Positions 1 to 6,971 of a stretch of DNA of 40,221 bases are shown here, one piece after another. Numbering within the stretch: the first letter of the stretch is position 1; each line of letters starts with the position of its first letter. The notes under the pieces are model-generated. The model did not search any database, was not told the DNA's origin, and saw only the letters and a list, made by a program, of their open reading frames with translations. Origin of the DNA: Salsipaludibacter sp038233055 (GTDB lineage: Bacteria > Actinomycetota > Nitriliruptoria > Nitriliruptorales > Nitriliruptoraceae); NCBI GenBank assembly GCA_038233055.1, contig JBBSMS010000012.1:1-40221 (forward strand), read 5' to 3'. The position numbers and the translations under genes were made by a program.

Positions 1-58
1 ACCCGCCACTGACCGCCAGCACGGCCGCCACGACCCCAACCGACCGGTCCAACACCAC
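1..58 (-). CDS. possible start of a membrane or secreted protein, cut by the left edge
   Basis: A GTG at 56-58 is preceded on the minus strand by a purine-rich GAGGTGG about seven bases upstream. It opens a frame reading VVLDRSVGVVAAVLAVSGG to the window edge. This is a hydrophobic N-terminus typical of a signal peptide or first membrane helix. Only about 19 codons are visible, so no family can be named. It would follow the dioxygenase-fusion gene on the same strand after an 82-base gap. It could equally be chance, because short open frames are common at this GC content. Confidence 0.2.
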   Translation of the reverse strand, partial: MVLDRSVGVVAAVLAVSGG

Positions 59-140
59 CCCACGGCCACCTCACCGGCCACCCGAACATCCCACAACGCC
101 ATCAGGCCAACCCCGACCACCTCGTTGCGATATCTGGGTC

Positions 141-1142
141 TCAGTGGTCGTGGCCGGCGTGGCCGTCGCCCGCACCCGTGGCCGGGCGTTGTCGACCGAA
201 CAGGAACGACAACAGCACCAGTCGGCGGCCGGCGGTCACCGGTCGCACCGCGTGCAGCAGCGAACCCGAGAACACCAGCGCTTCGCGGGCGGCCAACCGG
301 TAGGCGTCGCCGCCGTACTCCGGGAAGACCACCTCACCACCCTCGTAGTCGTCGTCGAGCACCAGGCTCAGGGCAAAGCGACGATGCTCGGTGGCCGGGC
401 TGAGGTTGTCCCGATGCGCCTCGAAGAACCCGGCGTCATCGACATCGTAGGCCCCGACCTTGAAGCCCTCGAACCCGGTCGCGGTGAACGCGAACGCCTT
501 GGCGACCTGCGGGACCACCCGCCGGCCGACGTGCTGGGTCAGGTCCCGGAGCAGGACCGGATCGGTCACGACGTGGTCACGCCGCCGCTTGCGGAGGTCG
601 TCCAGCGCCTCCGTCCGCCGTCCGTCCGCCGTGGTCTCGACTCCCGTCGCGACCGGGTCGGCATCCGACCACGCCCGCCGTACCCGGTCGACCATGTCGG
701 GGCGGATCGCCTCGGGCAGGACCAACACCGGGGCATGGCCTCGGGGCGCGCCGTCGACGACCTGACCGACGACCGTCGCCACCGTCGCCACCGCCCGGTC
801 GACGTCGCGAGCCGGACCGACCGCGAGCACGCGCACGCCGCGGTCCAGCACGACCACGATCGGGCCCATCGACGCGTCCACGCCCCAGGCGGCCTGGGCC
901 TGACCGGTCTGGTCGAGCCAGGTGTCGGCTCCGACGTGGGCCGGGTCCGCGACCACCACGTGCACGTCCGCGTCCGGCACGTCCACGGCCAGGCGGGCCG
1001 CAACGACCGTGGCCGTCGCGGCATCGCCGCCGGCCAGGACCACGACGGCGGGACGACCGCCGACCCGGCTGACGAACCGGACCAGTCGACCGTCCGGCCC
1101 GCGCGGGAGCACGAAGTCCGGCGCCGTCTCTCCGGGTTCCAC
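141..1142 (-). CDS. thioredoxin-like / 2-oxoglutarate-Fe(II) dioxygenase (prolyl 4-hydroxylase-type) fusion
   Basis: The 333-residue protein has two parts. Residues 1-130 open with GETAPDFVLPRGPDGRLV, the start of an AhpC/TSA or thioredoxin-like fold, but I see no CxxC or peroxidatic cysteine, so this half is probably structural or binding. Residues about 195-315 match the P4Hc fold: the iron ligands H243 and D245 (AHRD), the distal H297 (SLLHAVRP) and R306 or R307 for 2-oxoglutarate are all present, so the oxygenase half should be active. Such enzymes hydroxylate proline or other side chains with O2 and 2-oxoglutarate; the substrate here is unknown. The tail is His-rich (GHAGHDH) and could bind metal. 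The start is GTG with no strong ribosome site. It lies 275 bases after the SnoaL-like gene on the same strand. Confidence 0.85.
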   Translation of the reverse strand: MEPGETAPDFVLPRGPDGRLVRFVSRVGGRPAVVVLAGGDAATATVVAARLAVDVPDADVHVVVADPAHVGADTWLDQTGQAQAAWGVDASMGPIVVVLDRGVRVLAVGPARDVDRAVATVATVVGQVVDGAPRGHAPVLVLPEAIRPDMVDRVRRAWSDADPVATGVETTADGRRTEALDDLRKRRRDHVVTDPVLLRDLTQHVGRRVVPQVAKAFAFTATGFEGFKVGAYDVDDAGFFEAHRDNLSPATEHRRFALSLVLDDDYEGGEVVFPEYGGDAYRLAAREALVFSGSLLHAVRPVTAGRRLVLLSFLFGRQRPATGAGDGHAGHDH

Positions 1143-1417
1143 CAGTCGGTCTGCCGCGATCGGGGGCTCCTGTCCTCGCGGTGGCCCACCCTAACGCGAG
1201 GCGCCTCGCCGGCCGCGGCCCGGTCGACGACGGACCGACCGTCCGTGCGGATCGACCACGCCCGGCGACGACGGGGAGGCGGACGCCAACCTCAACCCGG
1301 TTCCCGAGTCCAACGGCTACATCACCAGGACCGCGTCGACCCGCACGACGAGCGTCCGAACGACGAGTGACGCCACCCTGGCCGGGTCGCGGGGCAATCA
1401 CGCGCCGCGGTCCGCGG

Positions 1418-1885
1418 TCAGTCCGTTCGGCGCGCCTGCCACGCACGGAGCATGCCACGGGCGGTGCGTTGGACGCGGTTCCGGAACGGCGGCGCCCACC
1501 CCAGCAGCAGGCCGGGCAGGCCGATCGCCTGGCGGGACCAGCGCCAGACGTCGAAGGTGTCGCGGTGGTCGACGATGCGCCCGTCGCGGAGTTGCATCGT
1601 CGCGGTCACGTCGTTGGTGACCGGACGGCCCGTCCCGGTGAACGTGTAGCGCGCCACCCACCGGACCCGGGCGGACGTCGCGGTCGCCGACAGCACCTCG
1701 TGCTCGACGATCAGGTCGGTCCCCTGCTCGCACAGCATCCGCCACATGTCCTTCGCGTCCCGGCCCGACAATTCTCCGAACGCCGGGTCCTCGAACACGA
1801 TGTCGTCGTCGTAGCAGGCCACCATCGCCTCGGCGTCCCGCGCCGCGAACGCGGTGTAGAACGCGTCGACCAGTTGCGTCGTCAT
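1418..1885 (-). CDS. SnoaL-like / NTF2-fold protein
   Basis: This 155-residue protein has the pattern of the SnoaL-like (NTF2-fold) polyketide-cyclase superfamily: an N-terminal helix (LVDAFYTAFAARDAEAM), then CYDDDIVFEDPAFGELSG, a DAKDMWRMLCE helix and C-terminal strands ending near IVDHRDTFDVWRWSRQAI. Members are small cone-shaped barrels acting as cyclases, isomerases, dehydratases or ligand binders. Sequence alone does not show the substrate. I chose the ATG at 1883-1885 because GGAGGG stands six bases upstream; a longer frame reaching 1930 lacks such a site and adds a low-complexity leader. It lies on the same strand as the secreted dehydrogenase, 82 bases downstream of it, and may be co-transcribed. 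Confidence 0.85.
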   Translation of the reverse strand: MTTQLVDAFYTAFAARDAEAMVACYDDDIVFEDPAFGELSGRDAKDMWRMLCEQGTDLIVEHEVLSATATSARVRWVARYTFTGTGRPVTNDVTATMQLRDGRIVDHRDTFDVWRWSRQAIGLPGLLLGWAPPFRNRVQRTARGMLRAWQARRTD

Positions 1886-1967
1886 GTCGATCCCTCCGCC
1901 CGTCGGGCTGGCGGCGCCGTCCGATCGCACCGTCGCGGTGACGACTCGATCCGGTCGCCGCAGGTGG

Positions 1968-3164
1968 TCAGCGTGGCACGACCTGCAGGACCCGGTCGTT
2001 GCCTCCCCCGTTGGATGTGGTCACGTACAGGGCGCCGTTCGGTGCCAGTTCGACCGAGCGCAACCGCCCGAAGTCGCCGTCGAGTTCGGGAGGCACCTCA
2101 ATCCCCTGCAGGCGGCCGTCGTCGTCGAAGTCGAAGATCCGCAGGGACGAGTCCTTGAGCGCAGCCACCGCGAGCCGACCCTCCCACGGTCCCCAACGCG
2201 GATCATCGAGCCAGACCGCCCCGGAGGGGGCGACCGTGGGCTGGCCCGAGCTCCACCGCGCGGCGCGCTGGGGCCCACGCAGGGTCGGGTCGGTCATCGG
2301 GCGCGACTCGTCGTAGCCGGGCCCGGGCTGCCAGCCGTAGTCGTAGCCCGCGCCGAGCACATTGATCTCGTCGTCGCGGTAGGTGCCGTGCTCCACCGAC
2401 CACATCGTCCCGTCGCTGCGCGCGGCCAGGCCCTGCACGTTGCGGTGGCCGTGGGTGAACACGCGTCGGCGGTTGGCGTTGGACGACCCGACGTAGGGGT
2501 TGTCCGGCCACGGGTGGCCATTGGTGGAACGGATCCGCAGCACCTTGCCACCCAGCCGGTCGAGGTTCTGCGGGTTGTCGGTCAGGGCGGCGTCACCGGT
2601 GCCGACGTACAGGGCGCCCTCCTGTCCGAACTCGAGTCGGCAGCCGCCGTGGCGACCGGACGACGCCGGGATGTTGGTCACCAGGGCATCCACGGCCCGC
2701 GCACTGGTGTGGGCCTCGTTGAGCCGCCAGGCGACCACGCGCACGTCCCGGTTGCCGTTCACCCGGAAACCCGCCTGGCACGTGTAGAAACGCCGGTTGC
2801 GTCGGATGGCTGGGTCGACCTCGATCGACATCAGGCCGCTCTCGCCGGACGCCCACGAGTTGCCGATGTCGTCCCGGAGCACGCGGGTGCCGCTGCGCAG
2901 GCGCAACAGGACCCGACGGCGAGACCGCTCCGTGACCAGCAACCCACCCCCGGGGATGACGGCCACGTCCCACGGGATGTCGAGGCCCGACATGACCGTG
3001 CTGACCGCCAGCGGGACGCTGCCGGACTGGGCGACCGTCGTCGCCGTGGCGTCGCCGGCTGACTGCTGGGCGCGCGGGGTGGCGGGCGGTTCCGCCCCCA
3101 CCGCGGGGAATGCCGTGAGGGCCAGGGCAGCCAGGGCAATGACGCCGAGCAACTTCCTGCGCAT
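1968..3164 (-). CDS. secreted PQQ-dependent sugar dehydrogenase (glucose/sorbosone dehydrogenase family)
   Basis: The 398-residue protein begins with a classic signal peptide, MRRKLLGVIALAALALTAFP, with likely cleavage after AVGA. The mature part is the six-bladed beta-propeller of soluble glucose/sorbosone dehydrogenases: LDIPWDVAVIPGGGLLVTER, SGESGLMSIEVDP, GGCRLEFGQEGALYVGTGD, GGKVLRI, FTHGHRNVQGLA and GYDYGWQPGPGYDESRP. These families oxidise aldose sugars with PQQ, passing electrons to an external acceptor; here the enzyme would act outside the membrane. Actual PQQ use is inferred from family membership. The ATG at 3162-3164 was chosen because AGGATGG lies just upstream and the signal peptide starts there; an upstream in-frame start would add 11 residues. 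It lies downstream of the trans-sulfuration gene on the same strand, 160 bases apart. Confidence 0.9.
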   Translation of the reverse strand: MRRKLLGVIALAALALTAFPAVGAEPPATPRAQQSAGDATATTVAQSGSVPLAVSTVMSGLDIPWDVAVIPGGGLLVTERSRRRVLLRLRSGTRVLRDDIGNSWASGESGLMSIEVDPAIRRNRRFYTCQAGFRVNGNRDVRVVAWRLNEAHTSARAVDALVTNIPASSGRHGGCRLEFGQEGALYVGTGDAALTDNPQNLDRLGGKVLRIRSTNGHPWPDNPYVGSSNANRRRVFTHGHRNVQGLAARSDGTMWSVEHGTYRDDEINVLGAGYDYGWQPGPGYDESRPMTDPTLRGPQRAARWSSGQPTVAPSGAVWLDDPRWGPWEGRLAVAALKDSSLRIFDFDDDGRLQGIEVPPELDGDFGRLRSVELAPNGALYVTTSNGGGNDRVLQVVPR

Positions 3165-3324
3165 GAAGTTTCCATCCTGTGGGGGGGTGGCGAGCATAGG
3201 TGGCCGGTCCGGTCGGGCGGCCGTGGGCCGACACCCGCACTCGCGGCGGGCCGTGCGTTGATCCGCCTTGCCACCATCACCACGCCACGGAGGACGCCGT
3301 TCTGGCTGCTGGACGTCACCGTCG

Positions 3325-4497
3325 TCAGGTGTCCAGGGCGGCGTCCAGGTCGGCGATCAGGTCGGCGACGTCCTCGATGCCGACCGAGTAGCGGACCAGG
3401 CCTTCCGGGATCCCGGCTTCGGCCCGTTCGGCGTCGGTCAGTTCGACGTGGCTGGTGGTCGCGGGCGGGCCCACGATGGTCTCCACCTGGCCCAGGTTGG
3501 CCGCGAGGTACGCGTACTCCAGCCGCGGGAGCACCTCCTCGACCGCCGCGAACCCACCTTCGAGCGCGAAGCTCAACATCCCGCCGAAGCCGTCCATCTG
3601 GCCGGCCGCGATGTCGTGGTGGGGGTGGCTGGCCAGGCCCGGGTAGTTGACCCGGGTCACGCGGGGGTGGGTCTCGAGGTGCTCGGCCACGGCCAACGCG
3701 GTCGCGTTCTGGCGCTGCACTCGCAGGCCGAGGGTCTTGAGGCTGCGCAGCATCAGGGCGGCGACCTGCGGGTCCATGCCGGTCCCGATGATCTCGCGGG
3801 CACCGTAGACGCGGCGCACGAGGTCCTTGCCGCCGCACACGATGCCGCCCAACACGTCCCCGTGTCCGCCCAGGAACTTCGATGCCGAGTGCAGCACCAG
3901 GTCGGCGCCGTGTTCGAGCGGGCGAGTGTTGATCGGCGTGGCGAAGGTGTTGTCGACCACGACCGTGGCGCCCACGTCGGCGGCAGCCGCCGACAACCGG
4001 GCCAGGTCCAGCACCTTGCAGGTCGGGTTGGTCGGGGTCTCGAGGTAGACGAGGTCGCAGCCCCGACGGATCTCGGCCTCGATCGCGGCGTGGTCGTCGG
4101 TGTCCAGCACGTCGCACTGCACGCCCCAGGCCGGGAACACCTCGGTGAACAGCAGGTACGTGCCGCCGTAGGTGTCCTTGACCGTGACCACTCGGCTGCC
4201 GGGTCGCAGCAGTGCGTGGAGCGTGGTGAAGATCGCCGCCATGCCGGTCCCGAAGCTGGTACCGGCCTGGGCCCCCTCCAGTGCGGCGACCTTGGCCTCG
4301 AAGCGATCGGTCGTCGGGTTGGAGTTGCGGGCGTAGATGTGGCCGTCGGCCTCGCCCAGGGCCACCGCGCGCCACGACGCCACGTCGGGGTACGCGAACG
4401 CCGAGTTCGCCGCGATCGGGGGTACGACCGACCTCGTCGCCTCGTCCACCGCCTCGGTGGCATGGACGGATCGGGTGGACGGACCGGCTTGACTCAC
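3325..4497 (-). CDS. PLP-dependent trans-sulfuration enzyme (cystathionine gamma-synthase / gamma-lyase / methionine gamma-lyase family)
   Basis: The 390-residue protein is a full-length Cys/Met-metabolism PLP enzyme. Visible landmarks are Y55 and R57 (IYARNSNPTTDRFE) for cofactor phosphate, SFGTGMAAIF, the DTYGGTY loop, YLETPTNPTCKV, DNTFATP and the Schiff-base lysine K207 in HSASKFLGGHGD. The C-terminus (LGQVETIVGPPATTSH, LVRYSVGIEDVADLIADL) is typical. Members form or break cystathionine or methionine C-S bonds. I cannot separate synthase from lyase by eye, so no symbol is given. Its position next to the SUF sulfur-mobilisation genes would suit a role in supplying cysteine, but that is inference. 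The start is GTG with only a weak ribosome site. Confidence 0.93.
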   Translation of the reverse strand: MSQAGPSTRSVHATEAVDEATRSVVPPIAANSAFAYPDVASWRAVALGEADGHIYARNSNPTTDRFEAKVAALEGAQAGTSFGTGMAAIFTTLHALLRPGSRVVTVKDTYGGTYLLFTEVFPAWGVQCDVLDTDDHAAIEAEIRRGCDLVYLETPTNPTCKVLDLARLSAAAADVGATVVVDNTFATPINTRPLEHGADLVLHSASKFLGGHGDVLGGIVCGGKDLVRRVYGAREIIGTGMDPQVAALMLRSLKTLGLRVQRQNATALAVAEHLETHPRVTRVNYPGLASHPHHDIAAGQMDGFGGMLSFALEGGFAAVEEVLPRLEYAYLAANLGQVETIVGPPATTSHVELTDAERAEAGIPEGLVRYSVGIEDVADLIADLDAALDT

Positions 4498-4764
4498 GAC
4501 AGGCTCACGAGGAAGAAGACAGGCGAGCCACCGAGTCTACGCCCCCGGGACACCACATCGCGCATGCCGACACCACCGCCATCGACGAGGACCCCGAACA
4601 CCCAGTCTGTCCCCGGCGACGTCCTGCTCCGGAGGAGGGCGGCGGCACGTGTCGCGAAAGGCCGGCCTCACGCGGAGCGCAGGCGCCCCAGCGCCGAGCA
4701 CCAAGGGCCGGCCGTCGCGACGCGGGTCGTCGAGCGACGACCGACGAAGGACCCGAGCGGGTCG

Positions 4765-5262
4765 TCAGACGTTCATCCCCATGGCGCGCAGTTCCTCGGC
4801 GACGTAGTCGGCGATCATGTCGGTGGCCCAGGGCGGCGAGAAGGTGAACTCGACGTCGACGGACTCGACACCGGGCATGGCGCCCAGGATGACACTGCAC
4901 TGCTGGTGGATGACCTCGGTCAGGGGACACCCCATGCTGGTCAGGGTCATCAGGACGTGGACGTGGCCCTCGGAGTCCTCGGGCTTGGTGACCTCGTAGA
5001 CCAGGCCGAGGTCGACGATGTTGTAGCCGATCTCGGGGTCGATGACGGCGCGGAGGCCGTTGAGGAGGTCGGCCTCGTACGGCATGCCGTCGCTGTCCAG
5101 CTTCAGGCCCGAGAACGGGCCATCGGTGTCCTCACCATCGTTGGCGTCGACGTTGACGCGCCGCTGGGCTTCGAGCGCGTCGACGGTGGCACCTTCGGCG
5201 GCGGTCGCCGGGTCGTCGGTGGCGGTGGCGGTGTCGGTCTCGGAACTCGTGATGCTGCTCAT
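4765..5262 (-). CDS. sufT: SufT: Fe-S assembly factor with MIP18/DUF59 domain
   Basis: The 165-residue protein has a disordered Thr/Ala/Asp-rich stretch of about 50 residues followed by a complete MIP18 (DUF59) domain: LLNGLRAVIDPEIGYNIVDL, GLVYEV, HVLMTLTSMGCPLTEVI and VEFTFSPPWATDMI. The cysteine of TSMGCPLT is the conserved one of the family. SufT homologues help mature Fe-S proteins and usually close actinobacterial suf operons, as here: it follows sufU on the same strand after 115 bases. GAGGA stands eight bases before the ATG. The N-terminal extension is longer than in a minimal DUF59 protein (about 100 residues). Confidence 0.93.
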   Translation of the reverse strand: MSSITSSETDTATATDDPATAAEGATVDALEAQRRVNVDANDGEDTDGPFSGLKLDSDGMPYEADLLNGLRAVIDPEIGYNIVDLGLVYEVTKPEDSEGHVHVLMTLTSMGCPLTEVIHQQCSVILGAMPGVESVDVEFTFSPPWATDMIADYVAEELRAMGMNV

Positions 5263-5377
5263 GGGCCGGTCCTCGTGGGTCGTGGTGTGGTCGGATCGGT
5301 CTGGTGGTGCGGTGACGGGCGGTCACACGTCGGCAGGGCCAACGCGCGGACGCGCCGCAACCTTCCGCAGGTGTGGC

Positions 5378-5839
5378 TCATTCGTGGGTGACGGCGTGGG
5401 CCGCGTCACCGCTGCGGTAGGTCTCGATGGCGTCCTTGACCGCCATCCAGCCCAGCAACGCGCACTTCACGCGTACCGGGAACTTGGCCACGCCCTGGAA
5501 GGCGATGCCGTCCTCGAGGTCGTCGATCCGCGGCGGTTCCTCGCCGTGCATCATCAGGCGGAACTGCTCGGACAGGTCGAGCACGTCGTCGAGGTCGCGC
5601 CCGGCGACGGCTTGGGTCATGGCGGAGGCGGATGCCTGGGAGATCGAGCAGCCGTCGCCGTCGAACACGACCGCGTCCAGCCGGTCACCGTCAACCCGGA
5701 TGCGCAGGTCCATCTCGTCCCCGCACAGCGGGTTGGAGTGGTGGACGTGGGCATCCTCGCGTTCGAGTTCGGGCGCGCGGTTGTGTGGCTTGCGGTAGTG
5801 GTCCAGGATGATGTCCTGGTACATGTCCTCGAGGCTCAC
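5378..5839 (-). CDS. sufU: SufU: zinc-dependent sulfurtransferase partner of SufS
   Basis: With the GTG start at 5837-5839 the protein is 153 residues, the normal SufU size. It begins SLEDMYQDIILDHYRKPHN and carries the SufU metal site: Cys and Asp of NPLCGDEMD, Cys of DGDGCSISQAS and Cys of RVKCALLGW. SufU receives persulfide sulfur from SufS by zinc-ligand exchange and passes it to the SufBCD scaffold. AAGG stands before the GTG with a short spacing. Open sequence continues upstream for nearly 100 codons but is Arg/Cys-rich, covers a non-coding tandem repeat and has no family match, so I rejected it. sufU is separated from sufS by about 5.7 kb of unrelated genes, which is unusual. Confidence 0.94.
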   Translation of the reverse strand: MSLEDMYQDIILDHYRKPHNRAPELEREDAHVHHSNPLCGDEMDLRIRVDGDRLDAVVFDGDGCSISQASASAMTQAVAGRDLDDVLDLSEQFRLMMHGEEPPRIDDLEDGIAFQGVAKFPVRVKCALLGWMAVKDAIETYRSGDAAHAVTHE

Positions 5840-6144
5840 AGGTGCCTTCGCGGTCGTGGTGGAAACGTGGGATCGACTCAACGTCCCGGCGCACCGGGAC
5901 GTTCCCGATCGTATCGTTCGGCCCGATCGACCCTCCGGCACACCCCCTGTGCGTCGCTGGTTCCACCGACGAAACCACAGACGCACACTCACGCTCCGGC
6001 ACGCCCCGCGTGCGTCACTGGTTCCACCGACGCAACGACACACGCACACACCGGTCCGGGCCCGGGGGGGCGCCCGCTTGACTGCACTGGCCCGGGCGTG
6101 CGAGACTCCACGGGTCATCCGGAGCGGCACGAACAGGAGCGCAC
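5840..6144. other. divergent intergenic region between sufU and the PhyH-family gene
   Basis: This 305-base gap separates two genes transcribed away from each other, so it should hold promoters for both. I find no confident promoter boxes. Its main content is the two-copy 57-bp repeat described separately, followed by a G/C-run stretch at 6056-6072. No protein-coding frame here looks real. Confidence 0.6.
5933..6050. repeat. two tandem 57-bp repeats, each an imperfect palindrome
   Basis: Copy A (5933-5989) and copy B (5994-6050) align without gaps at 49 of 57 positions, with a 61-bp period. Each contains a snap-back structure: in A, GTGCGTC pairs with GACGCAC and the inner GGTT with AACC, around the loop CCACCGACG; in B the outer arms are GTGCGT and ACGCAC. 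Arms are conserved better than the flanks, suggesting selection for, or spread of, a hairpin. I see no further copy in the window. Confidence 0.8.
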
Positions 6145-6951
6145 ATGACCGGACCCAGAAGTCCCGCGGCGCGCTTCGACCGGGACGGGTTCGTGTTCCC
6201 GCTGGACGCCTTCAGCGCCGACGAGGCCGCCGACCTGGCCGCCGACGTGCTGGCGTTGGCGGCGCGACCATCGGCGGACCTCGACGCACCGTGGAACCAG
6301 AAGACCTACCTGCTGCTGCCGTCGTTGGACGCGATGCTGCGGGACCGACGGCTGACCGACCTGGTCGCGCCGATCCTCGGCGAGGACCTGCTGGCCCTGT
6401 CCGCCGACGTCTTCGTGAAGCCGGCCCACTCCCCGCGCAGGATCACCTGGCACCAGGACGTCAACTTCTGGGACCTGGCGCCGTGGGACGTCCTGACCGC
6501 CTGGGTCGCGCTGACGCCCGCGACGGCCGCCAACGGCTGCATGCACTACGCACCCGGCCGCCACCGTGACCGGATCGAGCACGTCGAGCGCCCCGACGAC
6601 CTCAACATGCTCTCCAAGGGCCAGGAACTGGCCGTCGAGGTGGACGAGGCGACCGTCGCAACGGTCGCGCTGGCGCCCGGCCAGGTGGCCTTCCACCACG
6701 CGCTGTGCCCGCATTCCTCGGGCCCGAACACCACCGGCGCGCCGCGCGTGGGCGTCGCCATCCGGTACGCCGCGACCCGGGTGCGCCAGCGTGCCGGGAC
6801 CCCGATCACCGCCCGCCTGGCCCGTGGCACCGACCGGTTCGGCCACTTCCGACCGGAGGACGGGCCCGATGCACCGCTGTCCCCGACCGCGCGGGCCAAC
6901 CACCTCGCGGCCCTGGCCCCGCACGCGGCCGACGACTACGCCACGGTCTGA
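6145..6951 (+). CDS. phytanoyl-CoA dioxygenase (PhyH) family protein
   Basis: The 268-residue protein is a full-length PhyH-family 2-oxoglutarate/Fe(II) oxygenase. It begins FDRDGFVFPLDAFSADEA, as family members do. The iron triad is H103 and D105 (TWHQDVNFW) plus H190 in CPHSSGPN; R201 is placed to bind 2-oxoglutarate. WVALTPATAANGCMHYAPGRH is the typical core strand. Bacterial members hydroxylate very different small molecules, so the substrate cannot be read from sequence. A GGAG lies seven bases before the ATG. The gene stands between sufU and the ABC exporter, facing the exporter tail to tail with only 16 bases between them, and shares a stem-loop with it. Confidence 0.9.
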   Translation: MTGPRSPAARFDRDGFVFPLDAFSADEAADLAADVLALAARPSADLDAPWNQKTYLLLPSLDAMLRDRRLTDLVAPILGEDLLALSADVFVKPAHSPRRITWHQDVNFWDLAPWDVLTAWVALTPATAANGCMHYAPGRHRDRIEHVERPDDLNMLSKGQELAVEVDEATVATVALAPGQVAFHHALCPHSSGPNTTGAPRVGVAIRYAATRVRQRAGTPITARLARGTDRFGHFRPEDGPDAPLSPTARANHLAALAPHAADDYATV

Positions 6952-6971
6952 CCCGCGGGCCGACGGGTCAG
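6948..6971. terminator. stem-loop shared by two convergent stop codons
   Basis: CTGACCC (6948-6954) pairs with GGGTCAG (6965-6971) around a 10-base loop. The left arm contains the TGA stop of the PhyH-family gene and the right arm the stop of the ABC exporter. The symmetry suits a bidirectional terminator, although there is no T-run on either side, as is common in high-GC actinobacteria. Confidence 0.45.

Noticed and set aside
144..1370. Long plus-strand open frame over the dioxygenase fusion
   Set aside because: It is the antisense shadow of a well-supported gene: Arg/His/Asp-rich with no domain.
4498..4764. S-adenosylmethionine or other riboswitch near the trans-sulfuration gene
   Set aside because: This gap is downstream of sufT and upstream of the gene, but I found no conserved riboswitch core or expected pairing pattern.
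5840..6130. 97-codon extension of SufU
   Set aside because: It is built from the tandem repeat, is Arg/Cys-rich and has no relation to SufU, which begins at the GTG near 5839.
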